DNA of 64,000 bases from Gemmatimonadota bacterium (GTDB lineage: Bacteria > Latescibacterota > UBA2968 > GCA-2709665): NCBI GenBank assembly GCA_028874335.1, contig JAPPJY010000063.1:54556-118555 (forward strand), read 5' to 3'. A model generated the notes under the pieces. The model made no database searches. It had not been told where the DNA came from and worked only from the letters and a program-made list of their open reading frames with translations. Shown here in pieces: positions 46,030-55,092 of the stretch. Every line of letters begins with the position of its first letter. Position 1 is the first letter of the stretch. The translations under genes and the position numbers were made by a program.

Positions 46030-46670
46030 ATCCGGAAATCCCGAAACGGGCTCTCTTCAATTTTGCGTGGCACTGCCCGTATCGCAGTGTGCCCCCGGAC
46101 ATCGACGGAGACCTTCAGGATTGGGACGAAAGATTCCGGTTGCCGGACCTGATGGTATTGGACGGTCGAGAGGCCTTTGCAGACGTGTACGCCGCATGGA
46201 GCGAGCGGGGTCTCTATTTCGCCGTTAACGTCAAGAAGGCCGGCGGCGCCAACGTGGACCGCCGGCGGCCGCTACAGGGCGATGGCATGCAGATCTGGCT
46301 GGATACGCGGAATGTCCGGAACGTACACCGTGCGAGCCGGTTTTGCCACCATTTCTATTTCCTGCCCGCCGCTGGACGGGCGAAGCCAAGGGGCGGACAG
46401 GCGCGGATCCGCCGGGCGCGCGCGCATTCACGCATGTGCGAATGCTCCGAGTTGCCGGTCGCCTGCGACGCGTCCGGAACCGGGTATCGGCTGGAAGCCC
46501 ATCTGGCTGCGAAGACTTTGACCGGGTTCGATCCCGATGAAAACCGTCTGTTGGGATTTACCTATCTGCTTCAGGATCGGAGGCAGGGCCGTCAGTGGTG
46601 GACCGCCGACGAGCCGCTTCCCGTTTCGTACGACCCAAGCCTGTGGGGCACAATCGAACTTGTGAAGTGA
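46026..46670 (+). CDS. CBM9-like carbohydrate-binding protein
   Basis: 214 residues. PPDIDGDLQDWDERFRL, the VYAAWSERGLYFAVNVKK segment and DGMQIWLDTRN are hallmarks of CBM9/DOMON-like domains that bind sugars. There is no signal peptide or catalytic domain. An Arg-rich patch (GGQARIRRARAHSR) is unusual. It is translationally coupled to the beta-helix gene by an ATGA overlap, which supports a joint role in glycan handling. Confidence 0.78.
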   Translation: MNPEIPKRALFNFAWHCPYRSVPPDIDGDLQDWDERFRLPDLMVLDGREAFADVYAAWSERGLYFAVNVKKAGGANVDRRRPLQGDGMQIWLDTRNVRNVHRASRFCHHFYFLPAAGRAKPRGGQARIRRARAHSRMCECSELPVACDASGTGYRLEAHLAAKTLTGFDPDENRLLGFTYLLQDRRQGRQWWTADEPLPVSYDPSLWGTIELVK

Positions 46671-46844
46671 TTCCGCGCGTGTGAAATCCGGTGCGCCGGC
46701 GTCGCCTTGAAACTCGACATTCGCACGAACAACGTCGACTGTCGATTCGTGGACTTGAAGTCCGCAGAATCCGGATGCTATCGGCAATGGTGGCAACCGG
46801 TAAACGTACCACGGGCATTCTATGCGCATGAAGGCGTGAATTCA

Positions 46845-49073
46845 ATGAATTCGTGGCGAGATGCACAGAACCAAGATATCCACGATCGCGTCCGCGCGGT
46901 GTTGAACCACGGCGAAACACCCTTGCTGCAGGCGCGTTCGGACATGGACGTCCGGGGCGACTACGGCAGCCAGTGGGTGGTGGTCACACGGGAACGGGTC
47001 CTCGTGTTCCGCGAAGAAAGTACGCGGGACCTGGTCGATATTCCTCTCTCCAACGTGTTGTTCGCCCGCACGGAACCGCTGGTGGGCGCCGCGCAGTTGG
47101 TGATCGAACGCAAGGCCCTGCCAACGGTACGCGTGCTTCACTCCCAGACGCAGGCCGGCGATTTTTCAGAGCTGGCCCGCCGGGTCGAACGGCTTCGGGC
47201 TTCACAGCCGCTGTTGGCGGAGATGGTCCCGGAGCGGACGCGATGCGAGTCCTGCGGCCGGCTTCTGCCCGAGAAGAACGGGAGCTGTCCTGCGTGCCTC
47301 AGGAAGATGGATGTGCTGGCTCGAATCGCAAGATACCTGAGGCCCTACCGGGTGCGGGCTGCGCTGCTCGCGCTGGCAACCGTTCTGACAACCTGCGCCG
47401 AGTTGATTCCTCCTCAGATAACCCGGCTGATCGTCGACGACGTTCTGGCGCCCCGCCAGACATCCGCCGTCGACGCCCGGCTGGGACTCCTGATTCATCT
47501 GGTGCTTGCCCTTGTGGGCGTGCGATTGGTTACCTGGTCGGCTGAATGGCTTAACGGGTGGACGGCGACCTGGCTGAGCGCGAGGGTGACGGCGGACATT
47601 CGAAGCCAGCTGTACCGGCGCCTCGAAATGCTGTCGCTTCAGTTTTACGACAAGCGTCAGGTCGGCGCTCTGATGTCACGCGTGACGAGGGATACAGAGC
47701 GATTGCAGCATTTCCTGGTCGACGGATTGCCCTATCTCATCACAAACAGCCTGATGTTTCTGGGCATTATGGCCGCCCTGCTGATGATGAACTGGCGCCT
47801 CACGCTCCTTGTGCTCGTTCCCATGCCGCTTGTCGTGGCCGGAACAGCCGTCTGCTGGAAGCGGATGCGCACGAATTATGCCCGGTGGCACAGATGCTGG
47901 TCGGCATTGATCGCACGCGTGAACGAAGCCATTGCAGGTATTCGGATCGTGAAGGCTTTTACCCAGGAGAAACGCGAGATCGAAGTATTCGAGCGGCGCA
48001 ACCGTGATCTCACGACACGGGCCGTACGGGCGGAAACCAGCTGGGCGGTCTTCTGGACGACAACGAATTTTCTGAGTGGCCTTGGCGTGCTGATCGTCTG
48101 GTTTTTCGGGGGACAGAAGGTGCTGGGCGGGGAGATGACGCTGGGCACGCTGATGGCGTTCTATAACTATATATGGCTCCTTTACGGCCCCCTGCAGTGG
48201 TTCGGCATGGTGAGCAACTGGATGTCACGCGCGCTAACCGGGGCCGAGCGCATCTTCGAAGTCATCGACACGCCCCCCGAGGCGTACGACGACCCCCGCG
48301 CTGCCTCCTTGCCTGCGATGGAAGGTCGGGTTCAGTTCCGGGATGTGACCTTTGGCTATGACAAATCCAACCCCGTGTTGCGAGAAATCGACCTCGATGT
48401 CGAGCCGGGCGAAATGATCGGACTTGTGGGCAAGTCGGGCGTCGGCAAGACGACGCTCGTCAACCTGATATGCAGATTCTACGACGTGGACGCCGGAGGA
48501 ATCGAGATCGACGGTTTGGACTTGCGGAATATCCGGCTGGAGGACTTGCGCGCTCAGATCGGCATCGTCCTTCAGGAACCGGTTTTGTTCAGCGGTACCA
48601 TTGCAGAGAATATCGGGTACGGCAGACCGGGCGCCGGTCTCGATGAGATCATGGAAGCGGCGAAGGCGGCCAATGCGCACGGCTTTATCGTATCCAGACC
48701 CGATGGGTATGATTCTGACGCGGGCGAGCGGGGCGGGAATCTGTCGGGTGGCGAAAAACAGCGAGTTTCGCTTGCGCGGGCAATCCTCCACGATCCGAGG
48801 ATTCTGATTCTGGACGAAGCGACGTCCAGCGTCGACGTTCAGACGGAGGTCCAGATTCAGGAGGCGGTTTCTCGCCTGGTCCGCGGTCGGACGACGTTCG
48901 CGATCGCGCACAGGTTGTCCACGCTCAGGAACGCGGACCGGCTGGTTGTCCTGGATGCAGGGAGGATCGTTGAGGCCGGAACCCACGGTGAGTTGTTGTC
49001 GAAGGAGGGCGTCTTCTACAATCTGGTGCGCATGCAGCAGGAAGTTTCAGAGATTATCGCCGTAAGGGCGTAG
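46845..49073 (+). CDS. DUF1854-linked ABC exporter, subunit 1
   Basis: 742 residues. PH-like N-terminal domain, zinc ribbon CESCGRLLPEKNGSCPAC, six transmembrane helices and an NBD with Walker A GKSGVGKTT, signature LSGGEKQRVS, Walker B ILILDEATSSVD and switch His. It is a paralogue of the ABC gene at 20508-22877. The next ABC gene starts 45 bp downstream, so the pair may form a heterodimer. ATG 46845 is picked as the first ATG after the beta-sandwich gene; the ribosome-binding site is weak. Confidence 0.85.
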   Translation: MNSWRDAQNQDIHDRVRAVLNHGETPLLQARSDMDVRGDYGSQWVVVTRERVLVFREESTRDLVDIPLSNVLFARTEPLVGAAQLVIERKALPTVRVLHSQTQAGDFSELARRVERLRASQPLLAEMVPERTRCESCGRLLPEKNGSCPACLRKMDVLARIARYLRPYRVRAALLALATVLTTCAELIPPQITRLIVDDVLAPRQTSAVDARLGLLIHLVLALVGVRLVTWSAEWLNGWTATWLSARVTADIRSQLYRRLEMLSLQFYDKRQVGALMSRVTRDTERLQHFLVDGLPYLITNSLMFLGIMAALLMMNWRLTLLVLVPMPLVVAGTAVCWKRMRTNYARWHRCWSALIARVNEAIAGIRIVKAFTQEKREIEVFERRNRDLTTRAVRAETSWAVFWTTTNFLSGLGVLIVWFFGGQKVLGGEMTLGTLMAFYNYIWLLYGPLQWFGMVSNWMSRALTGAERIFEVIDTPPEAYDDPRAASLPAMEGRVQFRDVTFGYDKSNPVLREIDLDVEPGEMIGLVGKSGVGKTTLVNLICRFYDVDAGGIEIDGLDLRNIRLEDLRAQIGIVLQEPVLFSGTIAENIGYGRPGAGLDEIMEAAKAANAHGFIVSRPDGYDSDAGERGGNLSGGEKQRVSLARAILHDPRILILDEATSSVDVQTEVQIQEAVSRLVRGRTTFAIAHRLSTLRNADRLVVLDAGRIVEAGTHGELLSKEGVFYNLVRMQQEVSEIIAVRA

Positions 49074-49118
49074 TCGGGCCCGGACGGTCCCGGCGGCAAG
49101 GCTGAATTGGAAACCATC

Positions 49119-51353
49119 ATGAATGCGTTCATGGAGACCCTGCCGGCATCCGTGTCGGAGGCGCTGGGTAGAGAAGGCCTGGGAGATGATCCCGCGCTTC
49201 TGCAGGTCGCGACGGATCTGCTGCCGAACCGGCGGTTCGGCCGGCAGTGGGTGATCGTTACACGGAAGCGGTTGATCGTCGTTCGCCACGATGGTGAAAG
49301 CAATATCGTGGTGGTGCCAATGGATGAGATGGCGGGTGTGCGGACGGAAGAGGCGGTTGGCGGGGGTTGCCTGGCGGTGGACCGGCAAATAGAAGGGCCG
49401 CTTCTGGTACCCTATACACAATCACTGATACCCAAATTCGCGGAGGTGGCGGAAGGCATCCGGCAGTTGTCGGAGGGCGGGGATCTGTCTTTGCCGGAGG
49501 AAGTCGAGCGGGCACGCTGTGACGCGTGCGGCCGGTTGCTGCCAGAAAAGAACGGAATCTGTGCGGCGTGTATCAGGAAATGGCATACGTTGCGCAGGCT
49601 TCTGCGATATCTCACCGCGCAGCCCTGGCGGCTGGCATCAGTCGTAACGCTGACCCTTGTCTCGACCGCTCTGGAACTGCTGCCGCCCAGGATTACGCAG
49701 CATATCATCGACGACGTGCTTGCCCCCCGCACCAATTTCGATCTGCTGGTCTGGCTCGTGTTCGGCCTTCTGGGTGTGCGATTGCTGTTCTGCGCGGCTG
49801 CGGTGACGATGGAATGGCTCTCCCTGCGCCTGGGACATCGGGGCGTGCAGGACATTCGGTCGGACCTCTACCGGAAGTTGCAGTTCCTTCCGCTGCGGTT
49901 TTACGATCGTCGAACCGCGGGCAGTCTCATCTCGAGGATTTCGAACGACTCCGACAGGCTGGAGGGGTTTCTGGCTTCAGACCTCCCCCTGGTCGTATCG
50001 AAAGTACTGCTCTTCGCAGGGATTCTGGGCATGTTGCTGGCGACAAACTGGAGGCTTGCGCTCCTTGTACTGTTGCCCATTCCCCCGATTGTGCTGGGCG
50101 GAAGTCGCATCTGGAGGCGCGTGATGCGTCACTGGATCCGCTGGGGCGCGAGATGGTCACGACTGTCGTCGCACCTGAGTGAATCAATCGGCGGCATCCG
50201 GGTCGTAAAGGCATTTGCGCAGGAATCCCGCGAAAGCGAAAGATTCGACAGACGCAACGAGGATCTGCGCGAGGTGACCGTCGCCGGCGAGCGGACCTGG
50301 TTTGTGTTCTTTACGGTGACGAATTTCCTGATGAGCTGGGGGGTGTTCCTGGTCTGGTATTTTGGAGGCCGTCAGATTCTCGGCGGGGAAATGACGCTGG
50401 GCGCCCTGGTTGCCTTCATCAGCTATCTGTGGATGTTGTACGAACCACTGCGGTGGTTTGGCGAACTCTACAATGTCCTGCTGCGGGCGTTCGCCGGCGC
50501 GGAACGCATTTTCGAGGTCACGGATTCAAGACTGGAAACCTGCGGCGGTACGGATGCGGTTCCGATGCCGCGAATGGAAGGACGGGTTGTGTTCCGGGAC
50601 GTGTTCTTCGGGTACGATCGCGGAAAACCCGTTCTGAAGGGGATAGATCTTGTCGTGAAGCCGGGAGAGATGGTCGGGCTCGTGGGGAAGTCCGGCGCCG
50701 GAAAATCCACGCTGATCAACCTGATCTGCCGATTCTACGATCCTGACAGGGGGCGCGTTGAAATCGACGGTATGGACATGCGGGAAGTGCGCCTGGAAGA
50801 CCTGAGGTCCCGGATCGGTATGGTTCAGCAGGAGCCATTCCTCTTTGACGGGACGATTGCCGAGAATATCGCGTACGGCAAGCCGAATGCAACGTTCGGT
50901 GAAGTCATTCGGGCGGCCACCGCGGCGGAGGCCCACGAATTCATCGTACAAAAGCCGGACGGATACGATATGAAGGTGGGAGAAAAGGGCGGGAATCTGT
51001 CGGGCGGCGAAAAGCAGCGTATATCAATCGCGCGCGCGATTCTGCACGATCCCCGGATTCTGATTCTGGATGAGGCGACGTCGTCGCTGGACACGCGGAC
51101 GGAGTGGAAGATCCAGAAGGCGATCTCGCGTCTTGTAAAGGGACGCACGACCTTTGCGATTGCGCACAGGCTTTCCACGCTGCGCAGCGCCGACAGGCTG
51201 GTCGTTCTGGACGACGGCAAGGTGGCCGAAGTAGGCACCCACCATGAATTGATGTCGCGTAAGGGTATTTTCTACCGCCTCGTGAAGAGCCAGCAGGAGA
51301 CATCGGCGGTGATGGCCGTCGGGGGCGGCAAGGATGTGGCAGGTAGGGCTTGA
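49119..51353 (+). CDS. DUF1854-linked ABC exporter, subunit 2
   Basis: 744 residues with the same plan as subunit 1: PH-like domain, zinc ribbon CDACGRLLPEKNGICAAC, six helices, NBD with Walker A GKSGAGKST, LSGGEKQRIS, ILILDEATSSLD. Both NBDs of the pair keep the catalytic Glu, so neither site looks degenerate as in many heterodimeric exporters. TTG 49107 is an alternative start. The DUF1854 gene follows by 15 bp. Confidence 0.86.
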   Translation: MNAFMETLPASVSEALGREGLGDDPALLQVATDLLPNRRFGRQWVIVTRKRLIVVRHDGESNIVVVPMDEMAGVRTEEAVGGGCLAVDRQIEGPLLVPYTQSLIPKFAEVAEGIRQLSEGGDLSLPEEVERARCDACGRLLPEKNGICAACIRKWHTLRRLLRYLTAQPWRLASVVTLTLVSTALELLPPRITQHIIDDVLAPRTNFDLLVWLVFGLLGVRLLFCAAAVTMEWLSLRLGHRGVQDIRSDLYRKLQFLPLRFYDRRTAGSLISRISNDSDRLEGFLASDLPLVVSKVLLFAGILGMLLATNWRLALLVLLPIPPIVLGGSRIWRRVMRHWIRWGARWSRLSSHLSESIGGIRVVKAFAQESRESERFDRRNEDLREVTVAGERTWFVFFTVTNFLMSWGVFLVWYFGGRQILGGEMTLGALVAFISYLWMLYEPLRWFGELYNVLLRAFAGAERIFEVTDSRLETCGGTDAVPMPRMEGRVVFRDVFFGYDRGKPVLKGIDLVVKPGEMVGLVGKSGAGKSTLINLICRFYDPDRGRVEIDGMDMREVRLEDLRSRIGMVQQEPFLFDGTIAENIAYGKPNATFGEVIRAATAAEAHEFIVQKPDGYDMKVGEKGGNLSGGEKQRISIARAILHDPRILILDEATSSLDTRTEWKIQKAISRLVKGRTTFAIAHRLSTLRSADRLVVLDDGKVAEVGTHHELMSRKGIFYRLVKSQQETSAVMAVGGGKDVAGRA

Positions 51354-51368
51354 GGACCCGCGAAACCT

Positions 51369-51905
51369 ATGGATACGGATTATAAAGACGGATGGAAGCC
51401 CACGCCGATCGACGTGACCCATCCGCAGAATGTGGATACCGGCAGGATCAGGCTCTTCCGGGAGCCGGTCTGGCATCTGCGCATGACCATCGAAGGCGAT
51501 CGTTCGTATCTGAAGGTGAAGATCGTCCGTGCGGTCCCCTTGACGGATCCGGGCCGGTACATCTGTTTCCTCGACGCGAACGACGAGGTGATCTGCATGG
51601 TCGATGACGTAACCACGCTTTCCGTGGAGAATCAGGCCATCATCCGGGAGGAACTCGACCTGCGGTATATAACCTCGCGAATCGAACGGGTCCACTCGAT
51701 TCGCAGTGAATACGGCGTCTCGTACTGGGAGGTTACCACGGACCGGGGCCCGCGTGAATTTGTCGTAAAGAACGTGGGTGAAGACGCCAGGTGGCTGGAC
51801 GAAAAGCGCGTGTTGATTCTGGACGTGGACGGCAACAGGTTCGAGGTGGCGGACCTCGACGCGCTGGACAAGAGGAGTCGAGGGCTCGTTGAGATGGTCC
51901 TGTAA
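51369..51905 (+). CDS. DUF1854 domain protein, second copy
   Basis: 178 residues, colinear with the protein at 19959-20465: VKIVRAVPLTDPGRYICFL, EVICMVDDVTTLSVENQ, YWEVTTDRGPREFVVKNVGE, VLILDVDGNRFEVADLDAL. It ends the ABC-ABC-DUF1854 operon. The role within the transporter module is unknown. Confidence 0.86.
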   Translation: MDTDYKDGWKPTPIDVTHPQNVDTGRIRLFREPVWHLRMTIEGDRSYLKVKIVRAVPLTDPGRYICFLDANDEVICMVDDVTTLSVENQAIIREELDLRYITSRIERVHSIRSEYGVSYWEVTTDRGPREFVVKNVGEDARWLDEKRVLILDVDGNRFEVADLDALDKRSRGLVEMVL

Positions 51906-52021
51906 CGAAACCGGTGCAGCCGCATCGCTCGCGGGTGCTGGAAGACAGTCTTGTCGTCGACGTCTTTGCGCCGCCGCGGCCGGTATATGTGACAGAAGCG
52001 AAAAGGGCGATGTCGGATTAA
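51902..52021 (+). pseudogene. Cupin-like C-terminal remnant (5' part missing)
   Basis: In one frame the sequence reads PHRSRVLEDSLVVDVFAPPR, then PVYVTEAKRAMSD and stop. ALEDxxVxDVFxPPR is a familiar C-terminal block of small cupin proteins. There is no start codon or upstream domain; the 5' side runs into the DUF1854 gene in another frame. The TAA stop (52019-52021) lies in the left terminal repeat of a family 1 element. Likely the tail of a deleted gene. Confidence 0.45.
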
Positions 52022-52216
52022 CCTCAATTCCACAAAAACAACAACGCGGCGACGCGATAAAACCCTCCGATACGGGGCGTTATCGACGTAAAGAAGGACG
52101 TTTTTTCCCTTCACGTCCGGTGGCCTGGTGTATCCTGGTAATCAGCCGTCTAATCACCTTTATTAACTCGCACATATTCGAATTAACGTCCCCGAAAAAT
52201 GACGAATCAAGGTTAA
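52018..52216 (+). mobile_element. Family 1 MITE-like element, full copy
   Basis: 199 bp with ends TTAACCTCAATTCC and (inverted) TTAACCTTGATTCG. It aligns along its length with the 198-bp copy at 34296 and over its last 62 bp with the remnant at 17899. No coding potential. Both terminal TTAA motifs overlap stop codons: the cupin-like remnant on the left and the Gfo/Idh gene on the right (52213-52215). Confidence 0.85.
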
Positions 52217-53199
52217 ACCTCCCACATCCGTTTGTATTTGGCTTCGTCTTCCAGTGTGATGGACTGGTCGTAAACCTGTTGCAGCAAATCCAGTGCTTCA
52301 AGGGCGTGGTCGGCGCCGCATGCCGGCTGTCTGTCGTTACGAATTGACTCGATGAATTCGGTGTTCTGGACCAGGACGTCGTCGTCCAGGGTATCTTCGC
52401 TCTGGAAGAGGTTCTTGCCGTTCAGCGAGACCTGGTTGCCCGAAACGACGAGCGTACCCGCGTCGCACAGGTAGATATTGTTGCTGACGCCCGATCGGGC
52501 ATTGTAGGAAAGGCTGAGCGCCGCGATGGTCTCCGTGGTATAGCGGAGCAGCATGCTGACGTCGAGCGAAGTGCCGGTTCCGGCGTCGAGCGGGCTGAGT
52601 TCACCTCGAATCCGGCGAACGGGTCTGCCGATGGTCCAGAGAGAGTAGTCGAGTACATGACAACCGTGGTGGAACAGGACATCGTCCGTCCAGCTCCGCC
52701 TGTAACCCGTCCAACCCACGTTGTCGCGGCGTAACTGAAATTCGTGTGTTTGGTGCTGGTGTACGTGGCCTGCCGTGCCGTTTGCGATAAAATCCCTTAC
52801 AAATCGTCCCGTGCGATTGAAACGGCGGGTATGGGCAACCAGCAGCTTGTTTCCGGACTTCCGCGCGAGGCCGGCTATTTCGGCGGCGCCTTTGTGTGAC
52901 AGCGCCACGGGGATTTCAACCAGGACGTTCTTGTCGGCCTCCAGCGCCAGACGGGTCTGTTCGTAATGTGCCTCGCTGGGCGAGGCGATAACGACCGCGT
53001 CGATATCGGGGTCGGCCAGGACTTCCTCGTAGCAGGTGGTGGCATTCTCAAATCCCCACGCTTCCCGGAATGACTCGGCGGGTTCTGCTCTGCGCCCGAC
53101 AACGGTTCGAAGACGAACCCCGGGAATTCGGAGAAGTGCCCGCGTGTGGAAGAGCGCGATGCCGCCGTACCCCACGATGGCGCAGCTGATCGTGTGCAT
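52213..53199 (-). CDS. Gfo/Idh/MocA family oxidoreductase with altered EKP motif
   Basis: 328 residues. Rossmann start AIVGYGGIALFHTRALLRIPG, cofactor segment VIASPSEAHYEQTRLALEA, and the C-terminal domain with FHHGCHVLDYSLW (His/Asp region). The usual Glu-Lys-Pro motif reads EIP (NVLVEIPVALS), so the conserved cofactor/catalytic lysine is Ile. Either the activity differs or another residue serves. ATG 53199 has GGGAGT upstream. The stop is formed by the family 1 element. Confidence 0.82.
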   Translation of the reverse strand: MHTISCAIVGYGGIALFHTRALLRIPGVRLRTVVGRRAEPAESFREAWGFENATTCYEEVLADPDIDAVVIASPSEAHYEQTRLALEADKNVLVEIPVALSHKGAAEIAGLARKSGNKLLVAHTRRFNRTGRFVRDFIANGTAGHVHQHQTHEFQLRRDNVGWTGYRRSWTDDVLFHHGCHVLDYSLWTIGRPVRRIRGELSPLDAGTGTSLDVSMLLRYTTETIAALSLSYNARSGVSNNIYLCDAGTLVVSGNQVSLNGKNLFQSEDTLDDDVLVQNTEFIESIRNDRQPACGADHALEALDLLQQVYDQSITLEDEAKYKRMWEV

Positions 53200-53302
53200 G
53201 GAGACTCCCTTCAAAACAGCTCATTAAATTCAGTATTCTCAGAGATTCACGCCAGGCGGGCGACCCGTCGGCTTGAGTCACGCAGCTTGATTCGGGGACA
53301 GA

Positions 53303-54835
53303 TTACCGGTCCGCTCTCCGGAAATCTCCCAATCTCTCGTGCAGGGTTTGAAGCGCGGGGTAGATTCCGCGGTAGACGGTCTGAAATCCGGTCTCGTAGA
53401 TCTCAACCTGCTCGGCGTTCGGCTCTATCGTCCTGCTCTCGTAGGTCAGTTCGTTCAGCGCGGAGTCGATGTCTTCGTAAACGCCCGCGCCCAGGCCGCC
53501 AAGTACCGCGGCACCCAGGGCGACGGATTCCTCCACCTCCGCAATCGAGATACTCTGGTTGAATACCGAGCTCTTGATTTGCATGAGAAGCCGGTTGCGG
53601 GTGTTCCCGCCGATGGCGACGATTCGTTTCGGCCTGTCGATCCCGGGGTGGGACACGATGGCCTCGAGGCAGAGACGGCACTCGTAGGCCAAACCCTCCA
53701 GCACGGACCGAAACAGGGTCCCGCGGGTGACGTCGGCATTGAGACCGATAAACGCGGCCCTCGATTCCGGGTCGTTGTTCGGCGGATTGCCAAGGCGCAG
53801 GTGAGGCTGGAAGTGGACGCCCAGGCTTCCGGGAGGGGCTGTTTCCGCTTCGGAGACAAGGGTGCCGTATTCGACGTTAGCGCCGAGAAGGTTTCGGGTC
53901 CACTCAACGCAGGCACCGGATGTGTAGATGCCGCCCAGAATATAGTACCGATCCCTGGCGACGTGGGCGCCCGTGGTATAACCCTGCCGTGCGAACACAT
54001 CGCTGAGCCACCCGCGACGGTCCGCTATACAGACGGCTTCCGCCGTGCCGAGGGAATTCAACAGCGTACCCGGTTCGGTGGCGCCCACGGCAAGCGCCCC
54101 GCATATGTGATCGTGTCCGCCGGTTGTCACCTGCACGCGGGACGGAAGGCCGGCCGCACGCGCAACGTCGGGCAGGATTCGGCCAAGCAGCGTGCCGGAG
54201 GGCAATGCCTCCGCAAAGAGCCCGCGTGAGACCCCCGTTTCATCCAGCAGACCGGAATGCCAGGCCCGACGGTGAAGGTCAAAGACCATCATCCGTGAAG
54301 CGAGAGAATAGTCCGTCGCCTTCTCGCCGCACAGGCGGAACGCGATATAGTCTGCGACGTTCAGCCACGAGACCGTTTTCGCGTAGGACTCCGGGTCGTT
54401 ATCTTTCAGCCAGAGGACCTTGCAAAGACCGAAAATGGGCTTCAGCGACAGCCCGGTAATGGCGTAGATTCGCTCTTCGCCGACGGTCTTGTTCAGCCAT
54501 GCGGCCTGGCTTGACGTCCTCCCGTCGAACCAGGCGATGATGCCGGCGGTGGGGCGGTCTCCCGCGTCAAGGGGTACGCCCGACTCGGCCATACTCGAAA
54601 CGGCGATGCTTGAAACCGTGCCTGCCGCGTTCAGTTGCGAAACCGCGTCCCGCAACACGGTCAGCGTGCACCTCCACAATTCATCGGGTGTATGATACGC
54701 CCAACCGGGTCGGGGGTAATGGGTTGGCGTCGGCACGCTCGAGGAGGCCTGAACGCGGCCGGCGGTATCGAAGACAAGCGCCTTGATATTCGTGGTGCCT
54801 ATGTCGATTCCGGCCAATAGAGGAGATGGGGACAT
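53303..54835 (-). CDS. FGGY family carbohydrate kinase (xylulokinase-like)
   Basis: 510 residues. N-terminal LAGIDIGTTNIKALVFD (phosphate 1), sugar-binding IIAWFDGRTSSQAAWL, the central GGHDHICGALAVGA, and the C-terminal IVAIGGNTRNRLLMQ adenosine motif. It phosphorylates a pentulose, hexose or polyol. It shares a strand with the Gfo/Idh gene downstream (gap about 100 bp), a likely functional pair. The start MSPSPLLAGIDIG is at the natural N-terminus. Confidence 0.88.
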   Translation of the reverse strand: MSPSPLLAGIDIGTTNIKALVFDTAGRVQASSSVPTPTHYPRPGWAYHTPDELWRCTLTVLRDAVSQLNAAGTVSSIAVSSMAESGVPLDAGDRPTAGIIAWFDGRTSSQAAWLNKTVGEERIYAITGLSLKPIFGLCKVLWLKDNDPESYAKTVSWLNVADYIAFRLCGEKATDYSLASRMMVFDLHRRAWHSGLLDETGVSRGLFAEALPSGTLLGRILPDVARAAGLPSRVQVTTGGHDHICGALAVGATEPGTLLNSLGTAEAVCIADRRGWLSDVFARQGYTTGAHVARDRYYILGGIYTSGACVEWTRNLLGANVEYGTLVSEAETAPPGSLGVHFQPHLRLGNPPNNDPESRAAFIGLNADVTRGTLFRSVLEGLAYECRLCLEAIVSHPGIDRPKRIVAIGGNTRNRLLMQIKSSVFNQSISIAEVEESVALGAAVLGGLGAGVYEDIDSALNELTYESRTIEPNAEQVEIYETGFQTVYRGIYPALQTLHERLGDFRRADR

Positions 54836-54942
54836 CGTGCTCAATTTTCCAACTGGAGTGGTACCAGGCGGCCTGGCCCCGGAAAATCGGGACGCCGCCG
54901 AACGACGTTCGCGACGTGGAAAACACGTTGACAGGCGGCCCA

Positions 54943-54971
54943 ATGGTACCTAACTAATAGACGAAAGTCAA
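54943..54971 (-). promoter_or_regulatory. Candidate promoter for the FGGY kinase
   Basis: On the minus strand: TTGACT, 17 bases, TACCAT, about 108 bp upstream of the kinase start. No clear plus-strand promoter for the beta-propeller gene was found in 54836-55092. Confidence 0.4.
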
Positions 54972-55092
54972 GTCGAAACCGAAATATCATAAAGCCTGCA
55001 GTCCAACTGAAAAATTCCGTTACCCTGGTCTGCTGTAACGTCACGAGTCCAGGGACAATCCTTACTCGTGTCAAGCTTGACAGAGAATAGAG

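Noticed and set aside
53265..53300. GGGGACAGATTACCGG resembling the family 3 end GGGACAG
   Set aside because: Similarity stops after GGGACAG and there is no partner repeat.
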